A stretch of 64,000 bases of DNA from Nocardia miyunensis NBRC 108239. Its GTDB lineage: Bacteria > Actinomycetota > Actinomycetes > Mycobacteriales > Mycobacteriaceae. How positions within the stretch are numbered: position 1 is the first letter of the stretch; each line of letters begins with the position of its first letter. The translations under genes and the position numbers were made by a program. The stretch is from positions 24,681 through 88,680 of the forward strand of contig NZ_BDBQ01000078.1 of the NCBI RefSeq assembly GCF_001613065.1, written 5' to 3'. Of the stretch, positions 25,301-33,210 are shown piece after piece. A model generated the notes under the pieces. The model was not told the DNA's origin. It saw nothing but the letters and a program-made list of their open reading frames with translations, and ran no database searches.

Positions 25301-25601
25301 GGTAGGGCCGACTGCTCGCGGTGGTGCCGGACTGTAGCACGGTGACGATGTTCGGATGCCCGGTCAGTCGACCCATCGCCTGCTGCTCCCGGAAAAAACG
25401 AGCCCGGTTCTCGGTGTCCAGTTCGGCGGTCAGGATCTTCACCGCCACCGTCCGGTCCAGCTCCGTCTGCGCGCAGCGATACACCACGCCGAAGCCACCG
25501 CGCCCGACTTCTTCGGCATCGACGAACCCCGCCGCGCTCAACTCCTCGATGACTGGGTCGGACACGTCACGCAGTGTCCGGAACTGATCGTCCTCGCTCA
25601 T
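22314..25601 (-). CDS. Ser/Thr protein kinase-ATPase-LuxR fusion regulator (PknK-like)
   Basis: 1095 residues (ATG at 25601; a GTG lies 9 bases upstream). Kinase domain about 28-290: EVGRGGFGVVYRC glycine loop, VAVKIL with the catalytic Lys, HRDVKPGNILL catalytic loop, ALTDFGIAR. STAND-type ATPase about 330-600: TGIGGVGKTRLALRVA Walker A, LLVLDNCEQL Walker B, ILVTSREPLDIAGE sensor. Then a long TPR-like helical region (about 640-1010) and a C-terminal LuxR helix-turn-helix (LTKRERQVADLIAQGLTDKQ, IATKLVISPRTAQGHVEHIL). A single polypeptide can thus sense, phosphorylate and bind DNA. Similar proteins occur in mycobacteria and nocardiae. Targets and signal unknown. Confidence 0.85.
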   Translation of the reverse strand: MSEDDQFRTLRDVSDPVIEELSAAGFVDAEEVGRGGFGVVYRCAQTELDRTVAVKILTAELDTENRARFFREQQAMGRLTGHPNIVTVLQSGTTASSRPYLVMPYHPSDSLDARIRQQGPLPTETVLRIGVKIAGALETAHRLGIVHRDVKPGNILLTDYGEPALTDFGIARIVGGFQTTAGTLTGSPAFTAPEVLEGGIPTPAADVYGLGATLFCALTGHAAFERHSGENVVTQFLRITTQPVPDLRDSGIAEDISAVVATAMSRDPHQRPSAAAFGEAIQQAQYRHGLAVDEIALHTEQAREHRHRTPAARRLHPSAVPAKTSWGSDVLPLELTSFVDRRTEVAELKNLLSSSRLVTLTGIGGVGKTRLALRVASTVRREFTDGVRLVELADVSDPSLLVNTVAATVGLRDDPARALPEVVIEYLSTRETLLVLDNCEQLVAAVARLVETWLRACPDLRILVTSREPLDIAGEAVLRVPPLTVPDPDQEPSLRGLPRYDAVTLFADRATAVVPDFELTEDNRATVARICSRLDGLPLAIELAAARMQTMSPEQILQRLDDRYALLTRASRTAPTRQQTLRWCVDWSYQLCTLAEQRLWAQLSVFAGGFELDAAEQVCGEGLPPESPLDELSSLVDKSILIRAESNGVVRFRMLETIRDYGRQKLRESGEDQLIRRRHLDWCRRLALDAEAGWISDRQPYWVVRLERELPNLRDAFEYCLSEDTEQAAEAGLQTAAALLLFWSYLGLYGEGRRWIERVVNHPAQQPIPDGVKALHAGCVMAAMQGDVQAAAAFAERARVLVQEAPTPMTQALIAYADGAVAFYRGQLAAASSHFERAVEALGSNRRGYLYLCALTGIGWVCERSGDTQRAIEYQREVLSITQAAGESLLRSTASWGIGVAVWQQGERSRAVELLENALRVNRRMRSPYVAALSLEALAWMVGPDGDAERAAVLMGAAHELDRSGGNVASIVPAMPQHHDECVRLTRSALGARGFDAAFRHGRAMGMDEAVAYALGEQPTDTAPTSGPHVALTKRERQVADLIAQGLTDKQIATKLVISPRTAQGHVEHILTKLGFTSRAQIAAWIAVDAQRQNR

Positions 25602-25747
25602 CGGCCGCACACAATCCGCCAGCGCTTCCCTGGTACAGGGTGGCAGGGGTTAACTCTTCGTTAATGAACAGACTATCCCATTGAACGGCAGCGACTGAGC
25701 CTACGGGAACGCGCTTCGGATCGGTCGGCAAACGCGGATTCAAGCGG

Positions 25748-25810
25748 TCGGCCCTGGCCACGCGCTGCCCCGGTAATCAGGGCGACTTTGTCAGCAACTC
25801 GTCCAGCCAT
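25748..25810 (-). pseudogene. SDR family N-terminal fragment (mycofactocin-coupled type)
   Basis: MAGRVADKVALITGAARGQG is the start of mycofactocin-coupled SDRs (TGAARGQGR nucleotide-binding motif). Only about 21 codons survive, fused in frame to the end of the IS110 transposase. The rest of the SDR is gone. Confidence 0.55.
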
Positions 25811-26345
25811 TGCCTGCATCACGGCCGGTTTCGTCGGTGCATCGGCTGGCTGAGCAACGGCTCGTTCATCGACGATCAAGGCGCGGTAGACGACATCGGA
25901 CAGGCGCCGACGCAGCAGGCGCATGGCTTCGACGCGGGCCTTGCCGCGTCCGGTGAGCTTGTCGAGGTAGTCCTTGCCGGGCCCGAGGCCACGGGTTTGG
26001 GTAAGCGCGATCATATGCGGGGCGCAGTTGATCCAGCGATTACCGCCGCGGTTGAGCCTGACCTTGCCAGAGGTGCTGCCTGACCACACCGGGATCGGCG
26101 CGGTGCCGGTGAACCGCGCATAGGCATCCTTGCTCCGGAATCGTTGTGCCCCAGCAGTTTCGCCGATGATCACCGCGGCCGAGAGCACCCCGCATCCGGG
26201 AACGGCCAGCAGGCTCGGCGCCAGCAGCCGGACCCGTTCACGCAACTGCCGTTCCAGATCGTTCCGCCAGCCGGCGCCCAACCATGTCGGCAGCCACCAG
26301 AGTATGGCTGCGCTTATGGGCATCCACGCCAATAACGACCAGGTT
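25811..26345 (-). mobile_element. IS110 family transposase, frameshifted with internal deletion
   Basis: From about 26345 a frame reads VVIGVDAHKRSHTLVAADMV, the DEDD N-terminal catalytic block of IS110. Near 26265 it is joined out of frame to the C-terminal block: ERVRLLAPSLLAVPGCGVLS, GETAGAQRFRSKDAYARFTG, PIPVWSGSTSGKVRLNRGGN and MIALTQTRG. The region between (over 100 residues) is missing. It cannot transpose on its own. Confidence 0.75.
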
Positions 26346-26548
26346 CAACGGGTTTCATCCTCTCCAACGGCACCGAGACTTCCCAGTCGAGTGAGGACGG
26401 GCACGCGTCAATCGGGCATAGAGCGCGCTCCTATCAGGCCACGAACCCCACCAGCTGGAACCCGGCGGGGCCGCACATCGTGACAAGCCACCAGCATCGA
26501 AGCCGGGGCAGCGAAGAAAAGCGCGAACCCCGCCGGGCTTGATCATCT

Positions 26549-26849
26549 TTACATTGACGCGAAGAAAGCCGACGCGGCTTTCAGAATTGCGTTGGCGCGC
26601 TCGAGTTCTGCGTTCTCACGCCGCAGCCGCTTCAACTCCTCCGACTCGTCCGTGGTGGCGCCGGGACGAGCACCGGTATCGACCTCGCTTTGACGCACCC
26701 ACCCACGAACCGTCTCCGGATGCCCTACAACCCAACAACTCGGCGACCGCCCGCATCGCCGCCCATTCCGACCCATGCTGATCACGGATCTCACCAAACA
26801 TCCGCACGGCCCGCTCACGCAGCTCGTCCGGATACTTCCTCCTCGACAC
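26549..26849 (-). mobile_element. IS3 family OrfA remnant (frameshifted)
   Basis: Start GTG at 26849: SRRKYPDELRERAVRMFGEI and SEWAAMRAVAELLGC, then a frameshift near 26745 into HPETVRGWVRQSEVDTG and the leucine zipper ELKRLRRENAELERANAILK ending SAFFASM. This is a standard IS3-type OrfA (Mu-like HTH plus zipper). No OrfB integrase follows. Confidence 0.7.
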
Positions 26850-27102
26850 GACTCCATCCTTCCCAAGAGATGAAGTCTCCGGACTCACCGGGGCGGCTCG
26901 AGAGCGTCGGTCGCAGTCGAGGCCGACTGTCCGATTGTGGTCAGCGAATGGTGTTCCTCGTCGATCTGCTTGCTGACCTTGTGAACGAATTGGACTGCCT
27001 GGTCTGCGGCCGGTGATCTGCTCCACCGCGCCGGAAGTTCGGTCGAGCGGTCCTATCAGCGTACCGGTGTGATGGTTCCGTTCGAGTTCGGCGTGGCTCA
27101 GG
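26850..27102. other. Short stretch between IS3 remnant and dioxygenase gene
   Basis: A minus-strand frame closing at about 26897 ends VQFVHKVSKQIDEEHHSLTT and has coding-like composition, but its family is not recognised and no start is apparent. Otherwise empty. Confidence 0.3.
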
Positions 27103-28146
27103 TCAGGCGTGCGGCACCCGCGCGCCCTGGCCGAAGGTGCCGACGCCGACCGAGCCCTCGGGCAGCACCAGGTCGCCGGATTCGATCCGGGTCCGCAGAT
27201 AGCGGAAGACCTGCGCGGTCTGCGCGAACAGATGCTCACCGGCTCGCAGCGGCGCCCGGTTCGGCCGGCCGGGTCCGGCGAACTGGGGCAGTGGGGCGAC
27301 CACCGTGTCGTAGTCCACGTTGAAGAACAGCGGGAACGAGTACCGTTCCTCGGTGACCTTGCGGACTCGGTGGGTGGTCGCCACGAACTCGCCGTTTGTC
27401 CACAGTTCCAGCATGTCGCCGACGTTGATGACGAAGGTGCCGGGAATCGGTGGCACGTCGATCCACTGCCCGGCGCCGTTGAGCACCTCGAGGCCAGGGG
27501 CGGTCGGCTTGAGCAGGGTGAAACATTCGAAGTCGGTGTGCGCCCCGATGCCCTGGGCGTCCTGCGCGCCGGGGTCTTCCCAATAGTGGATCAACCGCAG
27601 CTGGCTGGGCGTCTTGGTGGCGAAGCGCAGGAAGGTATCCGGATCCTCGCCGAGCGCGACGGCAAAGGCCCACAACAGGTCCCGGCCGATCGCCAGCACC
27701 GCCTGGTAGTAGTCCGTCACCGCCGTGGCGAAACCGGGCAGGTCCGGCCAGGTGTTCGGGCCCAGCATGGGATTGCCCGCCAGATGGTCGGGGTCGTCGG
27801 CGGGCAGGTCCAGCGCGGTGTCGAAGGCTTCTTTCAGATCCGGTGTACTGCCGGGCGAGTAGTGGCCCTCCTCGCCCAGCGGCACGTAGCCGCGGTGGCA
27901 GCGCGATCGGCCGATGTAGGAGCGCATCTTCTCCTCCAGCGGCAGCGCGAACAACTGTTTCGTCGCGGCCAGCAGCTCATCGAACAGTACCGGATCCAGG
28001 CCGGTGCCAGCGATATAGAAAAACCCGACTTCTCTTGCGGCACGGCCGATCTCGGTGGCGACGGCGGTCCGGTCGGTGGTCTCGGCCGAGCGCAGGCCGC
28101 TGATGTCGATGACCGGGACCGAGGTGAACGAGGTGAGACCACTCAT
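27103..28146 (-). CDS. 2OG-Fe(II) dioxygenase, isopenicillin N synthase-like family
   Basis: 347 residues. N-terminal DIOX_N part: VPVIDISGLRSAE, REVGFFYIAGTGLDP, RGYVPLGEEGHY. Double-stranded beta-helix core: IGAHTDFECFTLL with His203 and Asp205, VATTHRV with His259 as the third iron ligand, and RYSFPLFF (Arg268, Ser270) to bind 2-oxoglutarate. The centre is therefore complete. Last gene of the minus-strand operon: its ATG overlaps the stop of the preceding unknown gene (ATGA). Relatives hydroxylate or demethylate small molecules, nucleobases included. The ABC importer in the same operon suggests it acts on an imported compound (inference). Confidence 0.85.
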   Translation of the reverse strand: MSGLTSFTSVPVIDISGLRSAETTDRTAVATEIGRAAREVGFFYIAGTGLDPVLFDELLAATKQLFALPLEEKMRSYIGRSRCHRGYVPLGEEGHYSPGSTPDLKEAFDTALDLPADDPDHLAGNPMLGPNTWPDLPGFATAVTDYYQAVLAIGRDLLWAFAVALGEDPDTFLRFATKTPSQLRLIHYWEDPGAQDAQGIGAHTDFECFTLLKPTAPGLEVLNGAGQWIDVPPIPGTFVINVGDMLELWTNGEFVATTHRVRKVTEERYSFPLFFNVDYDTVVAPLPQFAGPGRPNRAPLRAGEHLFAQTAQVFRYLRTRIESGDLVLPEGSVGVGTFGQGARVPHA

Positions 28147-28850
28147 AATTGTGGTTTTCCTTCCGTGTCGGTGACGGTCCAGGCGCGGCGCACCGGCCGG
28201 CCGTCGGGACCGATGTCGTGGGTGTGCACAGTGGCGGAATCGGTTGCAGTCGGGGTCAGCTCGCAGCCCTCCCGCCACGGAATTGCGGAATCGGTGATGG
28301 TCCAGTGGGATTCGGTGACCGTGCCGAGGGACAGCTCGACGCCGGCGCCGACCCGGGCCGCCCAGCCGAACCGGTCGCCCACGCGGACCAGCAGCGCGCG
28401 GGCGTCCGGGCCGGACAGTTCGAGGGCCCAGCGGGCCGAATCCGGTTCGGCCGGTTCGTGTTCCCAGTGTTCGACGTAGTCGGCGTGCACGCCGGTCTCG
28501 ACGATCACCGCGCCGGCGAGCCGCATGCGGCCCTCGTCCGGGAACGGCCCGGCCGGCTGCAGGCCGATGTCGCGACCCCAGTGGAACAGGTCGCCGTCCC
28601 GGACCAGGGTGCCGGCGAACCCGTCCACCGCCGCCAGCCAGTCCCGATGTGCCGTCGGCAGATCCTGGACCTCGGCGGCGCAGCGTACCCCGGTGAAGTC
28701 CGGTCGCGATGCCGGCCGCCGCAGGTCCACGAACCGCGAGAGCCCTTGCAGCCAGCGGACATCGGTGGTTGTGTCGGTGACGCCGGGGGCGGTCAGCAGA
28801 GTGCGCCGCCACAGGCCCGCGCAATCCAGGGTCGTGATCGGGGCCGTCAT
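28143..28850 (-). CDS. Hypothetical protein of unknown function in the importer/dioxygenase operon
   Basis: 235 residues, no membrane or signal segment. Distinctive blocks: LWRRTLLTAPGVTDTTTDVR, WLQGLSRFVDLRRPA, FAGTLVRDGDLFHWGRDIGL and ADYVEHWEHEP, then a beta-rich C-terminal half with LGTVTESHWTITDSAIPWRE. The Arg/Trp/His-rich motifs in a beta-barrel-like pattern suggest a calycin- or DUF-type binding or isomerising domain, but I cannot name the family. Start and stop overlap both neighbours by 4 bases, so it is made stoichiometrically with the lactonase and the dioxygenase and probably acts on the same compound. Confidence 0.75.
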   Translation of the reverse strand: MTAPITTLDCAGLWRRTLLTAPGVTDTTTDVRWLQGLSRFVDLRRPASRPDFTGVRCAAEVQDLPTAHRDWLAAVDGFAGTLVRDGDLFHWGRDIGLQPAGPFPDEGRMRLAGAVIVETGVHADYVEHWEHEPAEPDSARWALELSGPDARALLVRVGDRFGWAARVGAGVELSLGTVTESHWTITDSAIPWREGCELTPTATDSATVHTHDIGPDGRPVRRAWTVTDTEGKPQL

Positions 28851-29674
28851 TCGCCGAACCGTTCGCGGAAGTGCTCGGTCCAGTGCGGCCAGGCGTGCGG
28901 ATCATGGCCGGGAATGAGGGGGTAGCCCTTGTCGGCCGCGAGTTTCTTCAGCCGCCGGATCGGTTCCACCGTCTCCTGCGGATCGACGTCGACGTAGCCG
29001 CCGATGGCCAGCTCCTGCTCGATGTTCTCGGTGAGATCGGCGGCGTCGAAGGCGAAGACGAAACCGCCTCCGCCGACCGACTCGTCCAGTTCGACCACGA
29101 AACTCTGGTGCCCGGGCGTGTGCCCGTAGGTGGGCACCGCCCGAACCCCCGGCGCGATGTCGGCCTCGCCGTCGGCGAGCCGCCAGTCGATGCGCGGATC
29201 GTCGAAGTCGACGCGGGCCATGGCGTGATGCTCGGGCTCCGGATGATTCGCCAGCCCGTACTGGAGTTCCCGCCGCTGGGCGTGCACGGGCACTCGCCCG
29301 GCGAACAGTTTCAGCCCGCCCGCGTGGTCGTGGTGCAGATGGCTTACCGCGACCGTGTGGATGTCGTCGATATCGATGCCGATGTCGTGCAAGGACTCCT
29401 CGATGGGTTCACCGGGCCCCGGCAGCACCGGGATGTACTCGACGTTCGGGTAGAAGCGCCGGTACAGCGCCGGATCCCGGATGAGCGCGGTGTTGAAGCC
29501 GGTATCCAGCAGCACCCAGCCGCCGTCGGTCTGGATCAGCACGCCCGGAGTGGGTTCCCGCAGCCGCTCGTGCGGCGGCGCGCCGTGCACCGAGATCGCC
29601 TTGGGCAGGTCCTCCCAGCCGAGGGTGAGCAATACGATTCGCCGGGCGCGGGCCGGCCGTATGAGCGTCGCCAT
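28847..29674 (-). CDS. Metallo-beta-lactamase-fold hydrolase (N-acyl homoserine lactonase-like)
   Basis: 275 residues from the ATG at 29674, four bases after the substrate-binding protein stop. MBL motifs: LLDTGFNTAL, SHLHHDHAGGLKLF (H-x-H-x-D-H dinuclear zinc site), PTYGHTPGHQSFVVE, FAFDAADL and a final IPGHDPHAWPHW. The set of ligands (two His, Asp, His, His, Asp, His) looks complete, and the layout is that of AHL lactonases and related lactone hydrolases. In this operon it may open a lactone ring or cleave an amide in the imported substrate, rather than quench quorum signals (inference). Confidence 0.82.
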   Translation of the reverse strand: MATLIRPARARRIVLLTLGWEDLPKAISVHGAPPHERLREPTPGVLIQTDGGWVLLDTGFNTALIRDPALYRRFYPNVEYIPVLPGPGEPIEESLHDIGIDIDDIHTVAVSHLHHDHAGGLKLFAGRVPVHAQRRELQYGLANHPEPEHHAMARVDFDDPRIDWRLADGEADIAPGVRAVPTYGHTPGHQSFVVELDESVGGGGFVFAFDAADLTENIEQELAIGGYVDVDPQETVEPIRRLKKLAADKGYPLIPGHDPHAWPHWTEHFRERFGE

Positions 29675-29678
29675 CACG

Positions 29679-31259
29679 TCACCGGACCGACAGGGAGGCC
29701 AGCCGCAGCGTGTTCGGCTCGGATACAACGTGCGATTCCGCGACACCCGCGAGCCACGGCTGAGCGACCATGAAGTCGTCGATGTCGACCATGTTGAGCC
29801 AGCAGCCGGTGGCCAGGGCCTTCTCGGCGGCGTCGGAGAAGGCGTCGTCGCTGCCGGTCGCCTTCCCCGCGCTCGAGGCGGCGGTCACCTCGGGCGCGGA
29901 GCAGCCGAGGTAGTTCAGGCCGCCGTCCGGGTCGAAACTGATGTGCCCCCAGGTGTACGGCGACGGCGCGTCCGGCCAGCCGACCAGGGCCAGCATATCC
30001 GGGGCCTGGCTCTCGTCGGTGCCGATCCAGCCGTAGATCTGCGAGGTCGGGTAGCCCTGCACGGTGGCGGTGATGCCGAGTGCGGCCAGCTGCGCCTGAA
30101 TCAGGTTGCCCACCAACAGGTTGTCCGGATTGGAGGAGTCGTAGCCGATGGTGATCGACTTCTTGTCCGCCGGCAGCGTCGCCACCAGCTTGGCCAGGGC
30201 GGTGGTGTCGTGGTTCACGTGCTGTTGCGCGAATTCGGGCGCGATCATGTTGGGCGGGTACACCTGTGGCGCGATCTTGCCGCGCCCCGAGAACGCCTGC
30301 TGCACCAGCTGCGAGAGGTCGATCGACTTCTGGGCGGCGGTGCGGACCGCCTGATCGGCAAACGGGCCGTGGTGCGGATTCAGGTACAGGTAGTCCGACA
30401 TCATGGACGGCAGTGAATAATGGGCGTACTTGGCGTTGCCGATGTAGGACGCGACCGCCGAGGACGGCAGGTCGTGCATGATCGCCGCGAGCTGACCATT
30501 GTTGAACTGCAGTTGCTGCGCCGAGGTGTCGGTGATCACCGGGATGTCGACACTCGTGAAATACGGCTTGGCGCCCCAGTATCGGGGGTAGGCGGCCAGC
30601 GCGTAGTGGGCGCCGACCCGGGCGTCGGTGAGAGTGTAGGGGCCGGTGCCGAGGTCGTGGGTGGTCAGATAGGTCTGGTCGTGGTCGGTGCCGGCGTTGG
30701 CGGCCAGCCCGGCCGGGCTCATCATGCGCGGGCCGTACGGGGAGGCGAGGTAGTCGAGGAAGGCCGAATTGGGCGCTTTCAACGTGATCGTGACCCCGAA
30801 ATCGCCTTGGGTGGTCACGGAATCGACCTCCGAGACCATGTACGCCGGGCCCTGGTTCACCGCGAGCCGGCGGTCGAAGGACGCCTTCACGGCGGCTGCG
30901 GTGAATGGGGTGCCGTCGTGGAAGGTGACGCCCTGGCGCAGCTGGAAGGTGAAGGCCTTGTTGTCGGGCGAGGCCGTCCACGAGGTCGCCAGCAGCGGCT
31001 GCAGCTGAGGCTTGTCGGTGCCCGGCGCGAACTGCAGCAGGCCCTCGTAGGTGTTGGTGGTCAGCAGCAGGCCCTGGGCGGCGTAGAAGACGTCCGGGTC
31101 CGGCGGCTGGCCCGGGTCCTGCAGGAACGACAGGTGCAGCACGTGATCGGTGGGCGCAGCATTGGGACCGGTACTGCCCGAACCACATCCGGTGGCGGCC
31201 AGTGCCACCGCGGTGGCGGCGGCGAGGGCGCCGAGGTGACGGCGACGCGGAATTCTCAT
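29679..31259 (-). CDS. ABC transporter substrate-binding lipoprotein, family 5 (Opp/Dpp/Nik type)
   Basis: 526 residues. Tat/Sec-like leader MRIPRRRHLGALAAATAVAL with lipobox AATGC (Cys25), so it is a lipoprotein outside the cytoplasmic membrane. Family 5 features: NTYEGLLQFAPGTDK, the signature LRQGVTFHDGTPFTAAAVKA, KSIDLSQLVQQAFSGRGKIA and a GYPTSQIYGWIGTDESQAPD C-terminal part. This class binds oligopeptides, glycosides, nickel chelates or other solutes. It is the binding component for the two permeases and double ATPase encoded upstream in the operon. Confidence 0.88.
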   Translation of the reverse strand: MRIPRRRHLGALAAATAVALAATGCGSGSTGPNAAPTDHVLHLSFLQDPGQPPDPDVFYAAQGLLLTTNTYEGLLQFAPGTDKPQLQPLLATSWTASPDNKAFTFQLRQGVTFHDGTPFTAAAVKASFDRRLAVNQGPAYMVSEVDSVTTQGDFGVTITLKAPNSAFLDYLASPYGPRMMSPAGLAANAGTDHDQTYLTTHDLGTGPYTLTDARVGAHYALAAYPRYWGAKPYFTSVDIPVITDTSAQQLQFNNGQLAAIMHDLPSSAVASYIGNAKYAHYSLPSMMSDYLYLNPHHGPFADQAVRTAAQKSIDLSQLVQQAFSGRGKIAPQVYPPNMIAPEFAQQHVNHDTTALAKLVATLPADKKSITIGYDSSNPDNLLVGNLIQAQLAALGITATVQGYPTSQIYGWIGTDESQAPDMLALVGWPDAPSPYTWGHISFDPDGGLNYLGCSAPEVTAASSAGKATGSDDAFSDAAEKALATGCWLNMVDIDDFMVAQPWLAGVAESHVVSEPNTLRLASLSVR

Positions 31260-31327
31260 GGGGTCTCCTGGGATTCGGGAACGAAGTCGGATGAGGAAAG
31301 GACCGGACGGAGGCGGGCCCGGCAGGG

Positions 31328-32329
31328 TCAGCGTGCGGTGGCCAGGCGCGGATCGGCGGCGGCTTGCAGCAGGTCCACCACGGTGTTGAGCACGACGTAG
31401 AAGGCGCCCAGCAGCAGGGCCACCCCGGCGATGGCGGGGAAGTCGGCGACCGGAATGCTCTGCGCGACGTACTGTCCGAGGCCGGGCCAGCCGAACACCT
31501 GCTCGACTACCAGCACTCCCGAGAACATCAGGCCCACTTGCAGTCCGGTCATCGACAGCGCGGAACCGACACAGTTGCGCAGGATGTGGCGCAGCAGCAC
31601 GCGAACCGGGCTGAGGCCCTTGGCGATCGCGGTGCGGGCATAGTCGCTGTCGAGATCCTCGAGCAGGCTGGAGCGCAGCACCCGGCCGATCGCGACGGCC
31701 GGGCCGATCGCGACCGCGAACGCGGGCAGCACCAGGTGGTTCAGCGCGTCGGAGACCACGTCGAACCGGCCGGCCAGCAGCCCGTCAATGGTCAGCATGC
31801 CGGTCGGGCCGGTCGGGGCGCCGCTGATCATGGTGCGGCCGTTGGCCGGCAGCCAGCCCAGCTGCTGGTAGAACACGATCAGCCCGACGATGCCGAGCAG
31901 GAACAGCGGTGTGGAGGCGCCGACGAACAGGACCGCGCGCAGCAGCCGGGCACCCGGCCAGCGCAGGGTCGTGCCCACGGCCAGCAGCACTGCGAGTACC
32001 AGGGCGATGAGGATGCCGTACAGGGCCAGTTCGGCGGTGGCGGGCACGTAGGTGGCCAGATCGGTGCCGACCGGGCGGCGAGTGCGATAGGAGACGCCGA
32101 AGTCGCCGTGCGCGGCGCCGAGCAGGTAGTGCCAGAACTGCACGAGGATCGGCTGATCAAGGCCGAGGGCGTGCCGGCGCGCGGCGATCGCCTCGGTTGT
32201 GGCCTGGGCGCCGAGTTGAGCGTGCACCGGGTCCAGCGGCGAAATGCGTTGCAGAGTGAACATGACGGCGGTCAGGAAGACCAGGATGGCCAGCATGGAG
32301 GCCAGCCGGGACAGGACGAAGGTACGCAT
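31328..32329 (-). CDS. ABC transporter permease, DppB/OppB-like
   Basis: 333 residues, six transmembrane helices. Starts MRTFVLSRLASMLAILVFLT, then LDPVHAQLGAQATTEAIAAR (typical OppB N-terminal periplasmic segment) and HGDFGVSYRTRRPVGTDLAT. It carries the EAA-type ATPase-coupling loop (DSDYARTAIAKGLSPVRVLL) and ends GVLVVEQVFGWPGLGQYVAQ and FAIAGVALLLGAFYVVLNTV-like sequence. It pairs with the downstream-numbered DppC-like permease 10 bases upstream in the transcript. Confidence 0.88.
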   Translation of the reverse strand: MRTFVLSRLASMLAILVFLTAVMFTLQRISPLDPVHAQLGAQATTEAIAARRHALGLDQPILVQFWHYLLGAAHGDFGVSYRTRRPVGTDLATYVPATAELALYGILIALVLAVLLAVGTTLRWPGARLLRAVLFVGASTPLFLLGIVGLIVFYQQLGWLPANGRTMISGAPTGPTGMLTIDGLLAGRFDVVSDALNHLVLPAFAVAIGPAVAIGRVLRSSLLEDLDSDYARTAIAKGLSPVRVLLRHILRNCVGSALSMTGLQVGLMFSGVLVVEQVFGWPGLGQYVAQSIPVADFPAIAGVALLLGAFYVVLNTVVDLLQAAADPRLATAR

Positions 32330-32339
32330 CGGCGGGCTC

Positions 32340-33209
32340 CTAGCGGGTTTTCAGCAGGTTGCGCAGACAGTCGCCGGACACGTTGCCGATCAGGGCGAGG
32401 ACGCCGACGGCGATGCCGGGCATCACCGGCACCCACCACTGCTGCAGGAAGTAGGTGAGGTTGCGGGCGGCGTCGGCGCCCAGTTCCGGTGCGGGAGCGG
32501 CTTGCCCGAGACCGAGGAATGACAAGGCGGCCAGGGTGAGGATGAGGGTGCCCAGGTCCATGCTGGCGGCCACCAGCGCGTTGGGTAACGCGCCGGGCAG
32601 CAGATGCCGGACCGCGCGCCGGACCGGGCCCACCCCGGCCAGCTTCGCAGCCTCGAGGTGCGGCCGGGCCGCGAACCGAGCGACGTCGCCGCGCACCAGC
32701 CGGGCGTAGAACGGCCACCACACGATGGACACGGCGATCAGGGTGTGCGTGAATCCGGGCCCGAGAGCGGCGACCAGCGCAACGGCCAGCACCGGCGCCG
32801 GCAGTGCCAGGAACGCGTCGGTGATCCGCATCAGCACCGCGTCGAGCACTCCGCCGGCCGCCCCCGCCACCAGTCCGACCAGCCCGCCGACCACCAGCCC
32901 GCCCGCCACGACGGCCAGCGCGGCCAACCAGCTGGCCCGTATTCCGTACAGGACCCGGCTGAGAATGTCCCGCCCGATACTGTCCGACCCGAGCAGGAAC
33001 CCATCGATCCCCGGCGCCCGCAACGGCGCACCGATCGGCACCAGCGGATTGTGCGGCGCCAGTACCGGCACCGCCACCGCCACCAGCGTCACGAGCGGCA
33101 GCAACGACACCCCTGCCCAGTTCAGCACGACTGCCCGATCCACCGGCCGGATTGCCGGCACGCGCACGCGCCACTTCTGGACCGTCGAGATAGGAATGGA
33201 GATCGCCAT
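32340..33209 (-). CDS. ABC transporter permease, DppC/OppC-like
   Basis: 289 residues, about six helices. Recognisable: VAVPVLAPHNPLVPIGAPLR, FLLGSDSIGRDILSRVLYGI (the LGTDxxGRDxxSR signature of DppC/OppC), RITDAFLALPAPVLAVAL and the coupling loop HLEAAKLAGVGPVRRAVRHL followed by LPGALPNALV. It forms the heterodimeric channel with the DppB-like protein. Its ATG lies two bases after the stop of the small unknown gene at 33211-33654. Confidence 0.88.
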   Translation of the reverse strand: MAISIPISTVQKWRVRVPAIRPVDRAVVLNWAGVSLLPLVTLVAVAVPVLAPHNPLVPIGAPLRAPGIDGFLLGSDSIGRDILSRVLYGIRASWLAALAVVAGGLVVGGLVGLVAGAAGGVLDAVLMRITDAFLALPAPVLAVALVAALGPGFTHTLIAVSIVWWPFYARLVRGDVARFAARPHLEAAKLAGVGPVRRAVRHLLPGALPNALVAASMDLGTLILTLAALSFLGLGQAAPAPELGADAARNLTYFLQQWWVPVMPGIAVGVLALIGNVSGDCLRNLLKTR

Positions 33210-33210
33210 C

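Noticed and set aside
26870..27060. Coding-like minus-strand tail (VHKVSKQIDEEHHSLTT)
   Set aside because: No start, too short to place, flanked by IS debris; noted only in the gap entry.
28847..29674. Quorum-quenching AHL lactonase as a firm call
   Set aside because: MBL motifs fit, but the operon context (importer plus dioxygenase) makes another lactone or amide substrate at least as likely.
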